A stretch of DNA of 64,000 bases, taken from assembly GCF_001270965.1 (NCBI RefSeq), contig NZ_LGIA01000159.1, positions 1-64,000 of the forward strand. Direction: 5' to 3'. Position numbers and translations under genes: made by a program. The notes beneath the pieces are model-generated. The model was not told where the DNA came from, did no database searches, and saw nothing but the letters and a program-made list of their open reading frames with translations. Source of the stretch: Sunxiuqinia dokdonensis. GTDB lineage: Bacteria; Bacteroidota; Bacteroidia; Bacteroidales; Prolixibacteraceae. Position 1 is the stretch's first letter. Each line of letters begins with the position of its first letter. Positions 35,456 through 43,762 of this stretch are shown piece after piece.

Positions 35456-35483
35456 TTGCTCTCGACATTCATGTCGGGAGCAA
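35456..35483. repeat. 13-bp hairpin in the hsdS to GIY-YIG gap
   Basis: TTGCTCTCGACAT (35456-35468) and ATGTCGGGAGCAA (35471-35483) pair with one mismatch/wobble around a two-base loop. On the plus strand a run of seven T precedes it at about 35438-35444, which is an A-run after the hairpin on the coding minus strand, so it is not a standard terminator for hsdS. It may mark the 3' end of the hsdMS message or the edge of an inserted gene pair. Confidence 0.55.
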
Positions 35484-35519
35484 ATGGTAATCTACTGGTA
35501 CACCTGCTTTTAAATATAC

Positions 35520-36854
35520 TTAAAAATCTGCCGTTACTTTTACTTTTCCCGTTACCACCTCACTAATCAAGGCCGTGCGGTATTCGGTTAATAGTTCAAT
35601 TAGTTTTTGGGTTTTGGATTTTTTAGAGTTGATCCGGTCACACTCCGTTTTGATACGGTTAACGATGTTTTGTTGTTCTTCAATATCTGGCAATGGCATT
35701 GATGAATTTTGAATTGTGCCAAGATAAATTCCAGGTTGAGCGGAGAATCCAGCGTTCAACCATAAGAATGATTGAAAATTTGAGCTTTTTAGAAAATAGA
35801 ACAAATATTCTGGGATACACTTCTCATTTGCCCGTAAAGTAGCAACGCTTCTTTGAGTGACAAATGGTTCTGGCAATGCTTTTACAATTGCAACCTTACC
35901 AAGAGTTGCTCCCACAATGGCTAATTGAATGTCATTTAGTTGAATTAAAAATCTTTTTGAAATCTCATAAAAATCCTTTTCAGATACCTTGCTGTCATCA
36001 TCTCTAAAAACAAACTGATCATTAATAATATTTCTAACACTCAATAGCCTATAGCCACTTTCTACCCTCGCAAAAGAACCATGGGTTCCGTCAAGTATAA
36101 ATTCACATACATACTTCATATTTGGAACTCCCCAATGCTCCGGAATTTCCCCCAGCCACTCAATCCCGGAACCTTTCATTGGTGCATCAGGGTTTATGCC
36201 TTTAGTAACGGCTTGGTTGATGACGGCGGTTTTTTCTTCTTCGTAGAGTTCGAGCAGGCGTTTTTTGTCGGCTATCAGTTCGTCTATCTCGACTGTTTTT
36301 CTGTCGAGGTAGTGGGCAATGACGGTTTGTTCTTCGGGTGGGGGAATAATAATTGAATAATTATTCAAGTTAGTTTGAGTTATCGTATTTACAACACCTC
36401 CGTTTAGATCTTGAGTTATTTGGGCCTGAATTATTCGAGATATTATTTCATAATAAAAGAAGATTTGGTCAATTCTGTAATTTTTGAATACTACCAACTG
36501 TGGATTTATCGTAGCTAAATCATTTAAAGATCTGATGATTGCTGCTTTGCCAACTGATGCTGTTTTTACAAGTACAACATCATTTTCATAGACCATTATT
36601 TCAGGTGATTCTTCATATTTTTCTTGTGTAATTCTTGTAACAGATTCTAAGGTAAGTTTTTGATTTTCAATATTTGATGGACTTAATGAAATAGCTCCAC
36701 TTTCATCAAAAACAATATCCTCAACAGTATATCCACGATACCCAATTCTTCCGAATATATCTGCTATATGTCTTATTCTTTTTGTATCCCAATGACTCGG
36801 AATCTCTCCAATCCATTCAATGCCGGAGTCTTTGTATGCTTCGTATTTCCTCAT
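35520..36854 (-). CDS. hsdS: Type I restriction enzyme, specificity subunit (HsdS)
   Basis: The 444-residue protein has two target recognition domains. Each is introduced by a repeated motif: YKDSGIEWIGEIPSHWD near residue 7 and MKGSGIEWLGEIPEHWG near residue 226. Each is followed by a helical spacer (PPPEEQTVIAHYLDRKTVEIDELIADKKRL and LPDIEEQQNIVNRIKTECDRI). It sets the bipartite DNA target of the methylase and nuclease. Its start overlaps the hsdM stop by four bases. No second or partial hsdS copy is present for shuffling. Confidence 0.95.
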   Translation of the reverse strand: MRKYEAYKDSGIEWIGEIPSHWDTKRIRHIADIFGRIGYRGYTVEDIVFDESGAISLSPSNIENQKLTLESVTRITQEKYEESPEIMVYENDVVLVKTASVGKAAIIRSLNDLATINPQLVVFKNYRIDQIFFYYEIISRIIQAQITQDLNGGVVNTITQTNLNNYSIIIPPPEEQTVIAHYLDRKTVEIDELIADKKRLLELYEEEKTAVINQAVTKGINPDAPMKGSGIEWLGEIPEHWGVPNMKYVCEFILDGTHGSFARVESGYRLLSVRNIINDQFVFRDDDSKVSEKDFYEISKRFLIQLNDIQLAIVGATLGKVAIVKALPEPFVTQRSVATLRANEKCIPEYLFYFLKSSNFQSFLWLNAGFSAQPGIYLGTIQNSSMPLPDIEEQQNIVNRIKTECDRINSKKSKTQKLIELLTEYRTALISEVVTGKVKVTADF

Positions 36855-38668
36855 GAGTCCAGCACGGTTTTTTCAGTTTCCAAGGTCTTTTCTTCCAAAG
36901 CCAAAATGTCTGCTTTGATACTTGCTAATGGTCTTAATGGCTTAAACTCATAGAAATACTTGGTAAAATTGATTTCGCACCCAGTTTTTGTCTTGCTGTG
37001 GTCTATCCATGCTTCGGGTAGGTGCGGTTTGACCTCTGCATCAAAGTACTCTTCAATGGTTTGGGGGACAAGGTTCTGATCGGCATCTTTTTTCAGGAAA
37101 GGAATATTCTCATAATCCCTAAGAGATGTATCAGGCTTGGGTTTCCCTTTGCTTTTTACCACTTTGCCATTCTCTTTCAATGGTTGTTCTACGGTTATTC
37201 GCCAATAGCCAAAGAATTCATTCGGTAGAATTTTACAAAACTCATTTTCTTCAAAATTACCGTAGAGTTGAGTGATAAAACCAATACCTCTTTCATTGCC
37301 ATTTTCGACTATTCTCTTTCGTTTGTTGCCTAAGCTTCTGTCCATTTTTTGCCAAAAGCGGTTGAAGTCGAGTTTGCCACCTTTGGTCAGTTCATCATCT
37401 TTTGCACCGGTGGCGTTTATTAACTGAACTTTACCGCTTCGCTCTGCACTTTTGTGGTTGGTTACAATCCAAATGTAAGTGCTGATGCCTGTGTTGTAAA
37501 AAAGCTGGTCGGGCAGGCCAATCACCGCCTCCAACCAATCATTTTCAATAATCCATCTGCGGATATTGCTTTCGCCACTTTCGGCAGCCCCAGTAAACAA
37601 AGGCGAACCGTTAAACACAATTCCGATACGAGTGCCACCAGCTTTCATTTTTGAAATCATGTGTTGTAGGAAAAGTAAAGAACCGTCATTGATTCTTGGT
37701 AAACCTACTCCAAAACGACCGCTCATCCCTTTTTTATCGGCTTCCGCAGCGATGATTTTCTGAGCCTTTTTCCAGTCCACTCCAAAAGGCGGGTTTGAAA
37801 GCATGTAATCAAACTTTTCATCTTCCAATCCATCTACGGTAAAGGTGTTCCCAAACTTGATGTTGCTTGGGTTTTGTCCCTTAATCAGCATGTCTGATTT
37901 GCAGATGGCATAGGATTCGGGATTGATTTCCTGCCCGAACACTTTCAAATCTGCTTTGGGGTTCAGTTCCTTTACATACTGTTCGCCAACCGATAGCATT
38001 CCGCCTGTTCCGCAAGCAGGGTCATAAAGGGTTTTTACAATTCCTTCCTGGGTTAAAATGTCTTTGTCTTCAATAAAGAGTACATTCACCATCAGGCGGA
38101 TAACCTCTCTTGGTGTAAAGTGCTCTCCTGCGGTTTCGTTGGATTGCTCCGCAAACTTTCGGATAAGCTCTTCAAACAGATAGCCCATTTGCATGGAATC
38201 ATCTGCCATATTCTGCCTGTCGGGTTTCAAATCGATTTCTTGAAAGGATTTTACTACACGGAACAGAATATCTGCTTTTGGGTCATCCATTCGGTCAATT
38301 TGGTCGTCGAAATTGAAATATTCAATAATTTCTCTTGCGCTGGTCGAAAAGCCGTTGATATAAGTTCTAAGGTTGATAGCCACATTATTTGGATCGGCAA
38401 TCAGCTTCTCAAAATTGAATTGGCTTCTGTTGTGGAAGTTAAAACCTGCAATTTTATTGAGGGCGATATCTTTGGAACTTTCTTTTAGCGAATCCACCTT
38501 TGGAAGGTAATCCAGCACTTTCTGTTTGGTTGGTTCAAGCACACAATCCAGGCGACGCAAAACGGTCATTGGCAGGATTACTTTACCGTAATCGGATTGT
38601 TTGTAGTCGCCACGCAGCAAGTCGGCCACGCGCCATATCAGGTCAGCTTTTGCTTTAAAGTCTTTCAT
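36851..38668 (-). CDS. hsdM: Type I restriction enzyme, methylase subunit (HsdM)
   Basis: This N6-adenine DNA methyltransferase has 605 residues. A helical N-terminal HsdM domain precedes the SAM-binding motif YDPACGTGGML (about 214-224) and the catalytic NPPF (about 292-295, LSNPPFGVDW). With HsdS it methylates the host target sites. It is the second gene of the mrr-hsdM-hsdS-small-protein-hsdR run, 86 bases after mrr and overlapping hsdS. Confidence 0.96.
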   Translation of the reverse strand: MKDFKAKADLIWRVADLLRGDYKQSDYGKVILPMTVLRRLDCVLEPTKQKVLDYLPKVDSLKESSKDIALNKIAGFNFHNRSQFNFEKLIADPNNVAINLRTYINGFSTSAREIIEYFNFDDQIDRMDDPKADILFRVVKSFQEIDLKPDRQNMADDSMQMGYLFEELIRKFAEQSNETAGEHFTPREVIRLMVNVLFIEDKDILTQEGIVKTLYDPACGTGGMLSVGEQYVKELNPKADLKVFGQEINPESYAICKSDMLIKGQNPSNIKFGNTFTVDGLEDEKFDYMLSNPPFGVDWKKAQKIIAAEADKKGMSGRFGVGLPRINDGSLLFLQHMISKMKAGGTRIGIVFNGSPLFTGAAESGESNIRRWIIENDWLEAVIGLPDQLFYNTGISTYIWIVTNHKSAERSGKVQLINATGAKDDELTKGGKLDFNRFWQKMDRSLGNKRKRIVENGNERGIGFITQLYGNFEENEFCKILPNEFFGYWRITVEQPLKENGKVVKSKGKPKPDTSLRDYENIPFLKKDADQNLVPQTIEEYFDAEVKPHLPEAWIDHSKTKTGCEINFTKYFYEFKPLRPLASIKADILALEEKTLETEKTVLDS

Positions 38669-38754
38669 TATATTTTATGTGGTATCTATCGTTTAATTAA
38701 ATCACTTCATCTTCTAAACTTCGATTATTAGTTGATTTCTTTCATGTTATCAAA

Positions 38755-39660
38755 CTACGCCTCAAAATAATCACCATCTACTTCTTTCAGTAAATACGTC
38801 TTTTTTGCCGCCACCCCAACATTGAATTCAATCATCAATTCGGTCAGGTGCTTTCCGTTGATCAGTATGATCGTGCGGTCAATCTTTTCGCAATAGTCAA
38901 TGGCTGTTCTGGGAAAATCGGAGGTGGTAATAAAAATACCCTTTTGCGCGCTATGGGCCAAAAGCGTTCCTCCAAAATCCCGGATGGCTGAAATTGTCAC
39001 AACCCCTTCCCACTTTTTTGCTTGCACATAAATCTTATCCAGGCCTAAACGATCTTCATTGATGATTCCGTCAATCCCTCCATCCCCTGATTTTTTGGTC
39101 ACCTTGGCGGCTTCCTCCCTGTTACCTCCATAGCCCATTGCTTGTAGGAGGTCGATCACCAACAGCTCAAATTTATAAGGATCCATTCCTTTAACGTAGT
39201 CCAATAATTCAACGGCTAATTTTTGATTAATATCTCTAAAGGAAGTATCTAATTTTTCAATTGGCGTATGAAACTCATTTGATGTGGGTGTGGCCTCTTG
39301 TTCGTCTTTGGAAGTGTTCGGAGAAATAAACGCACTGAATTCGTCGAATTGCTTAAGGAAGGCCACATTGATTGAATCAGGTTTTTCGCCTAAGACTCTC
39401 AATCCTCGATTTGTAATTTTAACATGAGCTCTTTTCGGGGCACCCAACAATTTCGATTTTACCAGATATGTCTTTGCCCATGCCACACGATTATCGAATA
39501 CATTCTGGGTACCACTGGGCAACAGCTCCCGCCGTTCTTCCGGTGTCAGTCTATATTTTCTGGCTAATTCCTCTCTTAATTGTGAAACTTTGTATTCCTT
39601 TCCGTCCTGAGCAAATTGTAATAAGGGCAGCATTAATGATTGGTAATCGGGTACAGGCAT
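38755..39660 (-). CDS. mrr: Mrr-type restriction endonuclease (type IV)
   Basis: The 301-residue protein has an N-terminal Mrr_N winged-helix region (residues 1-95, VSQLREELARKYRLTPEERRELLPSG to VKITNRGLRVL). The C-terminal PD-(D/E)xK-like domain has FELLVIDLLQAMGYGG, the acidic GDGGIDGII around D193/D197, and the Q213-x-K215 of YVQAKKW, the classic Mrr variant. Mrr enzymes cut methylated DNA. Its place ahead of hsdM makes a combined type IV/type I unit, which needs the host HsdM methylation to be tolerated by this Mrr. Confidence 0.93.
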   Translation of the reverse strand: MPVPDYQSLMLPLLQFAQDGKEYKVSQLREELARKYRLTPEERRELLPSGTQNVFDNRVAWAKTYLVKSKLLGAPKRAHVKITNRGLRVLGEKPDSINVAFLKQFDEFSAFISPNTSKDEQEATPTSNEFHTPIEKLDTSFRDINQKLAVELLDYVKGMDPYKFELLVIDLLQAMGYGGNREEAAKVTKKSGDGGIDGIINEDRLGLDKIYVQAKKWEGVVTISAIRDFGGTLLAHSAQKGIFITTSDFPRTAIDYCEKIDRTIILINGKHLTELMIEFNVGVAAKKTYLLKEVDGDYFEA

Positions 39661-39868
39661 CTTTCGGTTGTTTATTTAGTACCTCGAAAGTAGTAAAATT
39701 TGTGAATACTGTACAGATTAATTATGTCAGATTTTCTATCTAGCGATGGAATACATAAATATCAAATATGAACACTATTTCCGATTCTTGCTAGATTTAC
39801 CTGCACCGAAGCAACGGGCCAGAGTCTACATTCCGCTGTGGTACTTCATATTCGGTCATTTCTTGGAA

Positions 39869-39904
39869 TTTATCCCCTACTTTATCCCCTACTTTATCCC
39901 CTAC
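39869..39904. repeat. Three perfect 12-bp tandem repeats
   Basis: TTTATCCCCTAC occurs three times without change (39869-39880, 39881-39892, 39893-39904). Read on the minus strand in one frame the units encode Val-Gly-Asp-Lys, a short repeat of the sort seen in the linkers of some Bacteroidetes DNA-binding proteins. Here they lie beyond the stop of the winged-helix relic, so they are out of their coding context. Confidence 0.85.
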
Positions 39905-40093
39905 TTTTTAACTGACCAATAACCGGTTTTTCTTGATCCTAACCTTTCGATACGATCCTCCTTTTTTAGTACGGAAATGATTTTCTCAACGCCTTTAACT
40001 GAGATTCCAATTTTGTCTGCAATTTCAGGAGAGGTCAAGGGGCGCTCGATTCATAGTCTCTATGCATGATGAAATATTTGCAATCACCTCCAT
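39901..40093 (-). pseudogene. Frameshifted winged-helix DNA-binding protein relic
   Basis: From the ATG at 40093 the minus strand reads MEVIANISSCIETMNRAP and then runs out of frame. Removing one base from the GGGG run at 40039-40042 restores LTSPEIADKIGISVKGVEKI and LKKEDRIERLGSRKTGYWSVKK to a TAG at 39901-39903. This is a winged-helix segment as found at the C-terminus of AlbA_2/RecG-like regulators. The intact gene would be much longer, so only the tail survives. The rest of 39661-40186 holds nothing else I can name. Confidence 0.5.
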
Positions 40094-40186
40094 GAAAAAT
40101 TTATCGAGTAAACTTATTCATTGGTCATCTTGCAGGCAAAACGGATAAAAAAACAAAACGGTTTTCCACTTTTACAGGACTCCTCC

Positions 40187-41026
40187 TCAATTCTGTTTTT
40201 TTGTTACTCTTAACTCTTTTGTGGCAATCCGCCGTAAAAACCTTGCGGTTTCAGGCTTCATGCCTTCAGGAACAAATTCAATCTTTTGTGGAGATACGCC
40301 AAACATTTTTCCAAACCAGACACAGCCCGCAAGATAACAACCATTCATATTGGCATGATACCGGTCTTGAGTCCATAGATCAATGCTTTTGCTTTCTAGA
40401 GTCACCCTGTAAAATGCTTGTCCTGATGGCAGAATATCCAGTCCGTACCGCTCGGCAAGCACCTGATAACTGGTTACCAATCCATTATGCATCTCTTCTC
40501 GCAGCATGTTCCATTCCATTAGCCGCGGGCTGTCGGCTCCATAGGCCCAGGTTTGATGAATCATGATTTCTGCGGGAGGCGCATGTTTGCGGATAAACTG
40601 AATCAGCACATCGGCATAGGGCTCGAATGACTCTGGCTTAAAACTCAGACTGCTAACTTGTTGTATGGTTACAAAATCATAAGTATCCATCTTCAACAAA
40701 TCTTCTAAACAATAGGTGTTTGAATAGGGCTTCGATCCGTCGTCCTCCGCGCACCTCTCGATTAGAGAGGCGTGTCTTTCCAGTGAACAACCACCAAGGT
40801 TAGCTTTTGTAATCTCGATCGACAATCCGGGAACTGATTCAGTAATTTGTTGCAAATAGGTGCAGGCATTATCAGCAAAGCTATTCCCTACAGTCAAGAT
40901 TTTCACCGTTCTGTCTTCCGACTTGTTATTGGCTGTTTCACCCGCGTATGCTGTTGTCAAATTAAACAAGCATGCGGCACTCACAAAAAGGCTACGAATA
41001 AGCCAGCGAATAGATAAATTCATCAT
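40187..41026 (-). CDS. Exported SGNH-like hydrolase, DUF4886 type
   Basis: The 279-residue protein has a signal peptide (SLFVSAACLFNLTTAYAG). The SGNH nucleophile motif is ILTVGNSFADNA. Further landmarks are VTIQQVSSLSF and, near the end, DRYHANMNGCYLAGCVWFGKMF, matching the DUF4886 group. Such proteins are probable esterases on sugars. It ends the second PUL operon and overlaps the preceding epimerase-like gene by four bases, so they are coexpressed. Confidence 0.75.
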   Translation of the reverse strand: MMNLSIRWLIRSLFVSAACLFNLTTAYAGETANNKSEDRTVKILTVGNSFADNACTYLQQITESVPGLSIEITKANLGGCSLERHASLIERCAEDDGSKPYSNTYCLEDLLKMDTYDFVTIQQVSSLSFKPESFEPYADVLIQFIRKHAPPAEIMIHQTWAYGADSPRLMEWNMLREEMHNGLVTSYQVLAERYGLDILPSGQAFYRVTLESKSIDLWTQDRYHANMNGCYLAGCVWFGKMFGVSPQKIEFVPEGMKPETARFLRRIATKELRVTKKQN

Positions 41027-41883
41027 TTCTGATTTAGTTTCTCAATTGTTTGATAAAAATAGTTGATACTTTTCTGAATGTCCGGAACCGAATTCTCCCA
41101 ATTATGCTCATACTCAATCGAAAACAAGCCTTCAAACCCTTGCTTTTTCAATTCGATCAACATCCCTTTCATATCGAGAATACCAGTTCCCCAAATCACA
41201 TCATGTTGTTCAGCTTCGCCTACTGCCTTTTCCTTGATGTCTTTAAAGTGAAGTGCTTTTATGCGACCTCCATATTTTTTCAGTCCTTCCACCGGATCTA
41301 TTCCCATTCTTTTCCAGTGCCCCACATCAGCACAAGCTCCAATGCGATCACTCAAACCATCAACAGCCTCAAGAAACAAGTCCGGATTCCAGTAATTTGA
41401 AGGTTTCGGGTGATTATGAATAGCCACGTCAATCCCATATTCATTCGCCAACTGATCAACATATTTCAGGTGTTCGTACTCCGGCTCACAGGTTATTAGC
41501 CTGATTCCCATCTGGTCGGCAAACTCAAACAATTGTTTCCACTCCGCTTCATCCCTGCAAACAACCACTCCACAAGCGACAATTTTCATTTTTTTTGAAC
41601 GGGCATAATCCAACACCTGCTGTTGGGTTTTCTTATCCATTCTAAAATCCATGGTTCCTTCCATTCCTTCACCCAACGGTTGACCAAAATACACTTCGAT
41701 GGCATTCAGACCAAGTTGATTCACTTTATCAACCGCCTCTTTGAAGCTGAATTTATGAAAGGTGTAACTCTGAACACCCAATTCCCATCCGGCCTTTTCC
41801 AACTCTCTTTTTTGAGCCGAAAGGTTTAAAGATGTTGCGAGCACAAGCAAGAATACAGCTGATTTATAGATCGTTTTTCTCAT
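41023..41883 (-). CDS. Exported TIM-barrel sugar isomerase/epimerase-like protein
   Basis: The 286-residue protein belongs to the AP_endonuc_2/xylose-isomerase-like fold. Metal-ligand candidates sit in LITCEPEYEHL, VAIHNHPKPSN, GACADVGHWKRMG and GLFSIEYEHNWE. The N-terminus is a clear signal peptide (AVFLLVLATSLNLSAQ), so the protein acts in the periplasm. The usual annotation, sugar phosphate isomerase, cannot be literal there. With the exported FAD oxidoreductase just upstream it may process an oxidised (keto) sugar. Confidence 0.8.
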   Translation of the reverse strand: MRKTIYKSAVFLLVLATSLNLSAQKRELEKAGWELGVQSYTFHKFSFKEAVDKVNQLGLNAIEVYFGQPLGEGMEGTMDFRMDKKTQQQVLDYARSKKMKIVACGVVVCRDEAEWKQLFEFADQMGIRLITCEPEYEHLKYVDQLANEYGIDVAIHNHPKPSNYWNPDLFLEAVDGLSDRIGACADVGHWKRMGIDPVEGLKKYGGRIKALHFKDIKEKAVGEAEQHDVIWGTGILDMKGMLIELKKQGFEGLFSIEYEHNWENSVPDIQKSINYFYQTIEKLNQK

Positions 41884-41919
41884 GACAATTAATTCTATGG
41901 TTATCCATTCGTTTTTGCA

Positions 41920-43647
41920 CTACACAGGCCACTTGATTTCTATCCCCTGGCTCTGGATAAATTGCTGAAAATCGGCTAAAAGTTCTTTATCCTCACGCAC
42001 ATCTCGCGGTTTAACCTGCTTTTTCGAAGCAAACTGAACCAGCATACCTACTACTTCGCCAATGTTCCACTCGACCGGGTGAAGTCTGTAACAACCATTG
42101 GTGATATGCGTTGTTCCGATATTCTTGCTGGCCGGTAGCAAGTTTTCCATTCGCTGCGGAATCAAGGAGCCCAGCGGCACTTCAAACGGTAAAGAAGGCA
42201 AATCAATGTAATTGTCGCCTTTGGTGGAAGGGTGCAAATCAAGGTAGTACGATCCTACACCAATGCTGTCATAAAAGCTCTCACAGGTAGCCGCTGCTTC
42301 TTTTCCCTTCACCAAGGTCCGGTTTTCAACCCCCACATGTTCTTCCGACACGGTAAACAAGGCTTTAATTCTTCGTCCTTCACGAATATAAGGATATTTG
42401 GCCATGCCATCAGCAGTTCCCATCACGTCCTCGCGCAGACGAATTCCAGGCCAGCCGGCGCCGCCATCAGGCCGCTCCACCTCGGTTTGCAACCAGTATA
42501 TCAATGACAAGTTCAGTTGACGAGCTCCCTCCACATGCTTTTGAAATTCTTTCTCTCTAACATCAACCAAACGTCCTAATAAGTAATCATTTTGTGGCCA
42601 ATTAACCACCGTCATATCTCCGGCATAAAAGCCAGGAGCAAAGTTATGCCGGTTAATAATTTTCCGGTAGTTCCACAAATTCATCACATCACCAGTCCTC
42701 CCCCCTTCAGGGTGAAAACCCAGCGTCCTGGGTTTAAGAGTAGATGGAGTTGAATATGTCAAATCAAGCAAGCGTCCCGGCCAAGCAGGACTAATATCAG
42801 GGACATAAGAACGCCAGAAATCATAGTTTGCCGGTTTGTCAATGACATGGTTTTCGCCCGGGCGGTAGTCCAACGCAAAACACAACGTAAAGGCTTGTTC
42901 ATTTTCAGGATCACCCACTTCCGGTGCATGCAACTCACCGGTTTCCTTTTTCGATTCGGTTCCGGTCACATACTCCGTTCCGGTTAAAGGCAGCAGATCA
43001 CCCATTTCGGTAGCATCCACAAAGTAAGGTGCTGTAAGGACAATTGCTTCGCCCCGGTGCTTGTTCACGACCTCAAGGCCCCTTACGCGGGCCCCATCCA
43101 CATCGGCTGCCGTTGCTTTATGTTCCAATAAAAGTGTTAACTGTCTGGAACTGATATAGGGTGCAAACATGCTGTTGAGAACAGCTAGAGCCACCTTCGG
43201 CTCAACACACAAACGCGACACCGCCCCATCACCGGGGTTCAGATTCTCTTTTGCTGCTGCTTCCTCAGTTAACGGATAATTCCGCTTATAATATTGGCGC
43301 AATGCGCTACGAAACTCACGATATAATTGAGTTGCTCCGTGCGTTTCAATCCAGCGGTGTTCATCCAGTGGTACGCCTTGTTGTGTTATTTGTCCTCCAA
43401 TCCAGTCGGTTTCTTCGGTCATAATTACCGAAAGCCCGTTGCGCAAAGCACCCAAGGCACACGCACAACCGCCAATTCCACCACCTGCAATCACCAGGTC
43501 AGCTTTCATCTCCCTTTCCGCTTTTCGCTTATTTCGTTTAACTGTTTTCGCGTTTGCTCCAGTTGGGCTGGCTATAAGCGGAGCAGTAGCCAGCAATCCC
43601 CCTGTGGCTCCGATCATTCCAATAAAACTACGTCTTTTCATATCCAT
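41920..43647 (-). CDS. Tat-exported FAD-dependent oxidoreductase
   Basis: The 575-residue protein begins with a twin-arginine signal (MKRRSFIGMIGATGG), so it is exported folded with its cofactor. The FAD motif is LVIAGGGIGGCACALGALRNG, followed by TEETDWIGGQITQQG, as in FAD_oxidored (PF12831). It shares this family with the oxidoreductase of the first PUL, though that one has a Sec signal and an extra beta domain. Likely role: oxidation of a sugar or its derivative in the periplasm. It lies between the CE2-like esterase and the TIM-barrel gene. Confidence 0.82.
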   Translation of the reverse strand: MDMKRRSFIGMIGATGGLLATAPLIASPTGANAKTVKRNKRKAEREMKADLVIAGGGIGGCACALGALRNGLSVIMTEETDWIGGQITQQGVPLDEHRWIETHGATQLYREFRSALRQYYKRNYPLTEEAAAKENLNPGDGAVSRLCVEPKVALAVLNSMFAPYISSRQLTLLLEHKATAADVDGARVRGLEVVNKHRGEAIVLTAPYFVDATEMGDLLPLTGTEYVTGTESKKETGELHAPEVGDPENEQAFTLCFALDYRPGENHVIDKPANYDFWRSYVPDISPAWPGRLLDLTYSTPSTLKPRTLGFHPEGGRTGDVMNLWNYRKIINRHNFAPGFYAGDMTVVNWPQNDYLLGRLVDVREKEFQKHVEGARQLNLSLIYWLQTEVERPDGGAGWPGIRLREDVMGTADGMAKYPYIREGRRIKALFTVSEEHVGVENRTLVKGKEAAATCESFYDSIGVGSYYLDLHPSTKGDNYIDLPSLPFEVPLGSLIPQRMENLLPASKNIGTTHITNGCYRLHPVEWNIGEVVGMLVQFASKKQVKPRDVREDKELLADFQQFIQSQGIEIKWPV

Positions 43648-43762
43648 TTTGTTTTAGCAAGTAAGATGGTCAGAACCGGATTCTATTTCTTGCTGATTTA
43701 TCTTCAGTTATTTCTCTTAGTTACGCTAAACATCCTCAAAAAAGGCTGTCTCCTACCCCACC

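Noticed and set aside
35520-36854. Phase-variable hsdS (shufflon-like) system
   Set aside because: Only one hsdS is present, with no partial copies, no inverted repeats within its recognition domains and no recombinase nearby.
39869-39904. CRISPR-like array
   Set aside because: Three head-to-tail 12-bp units without spacers and without cas genes form a simple tandem repeat.
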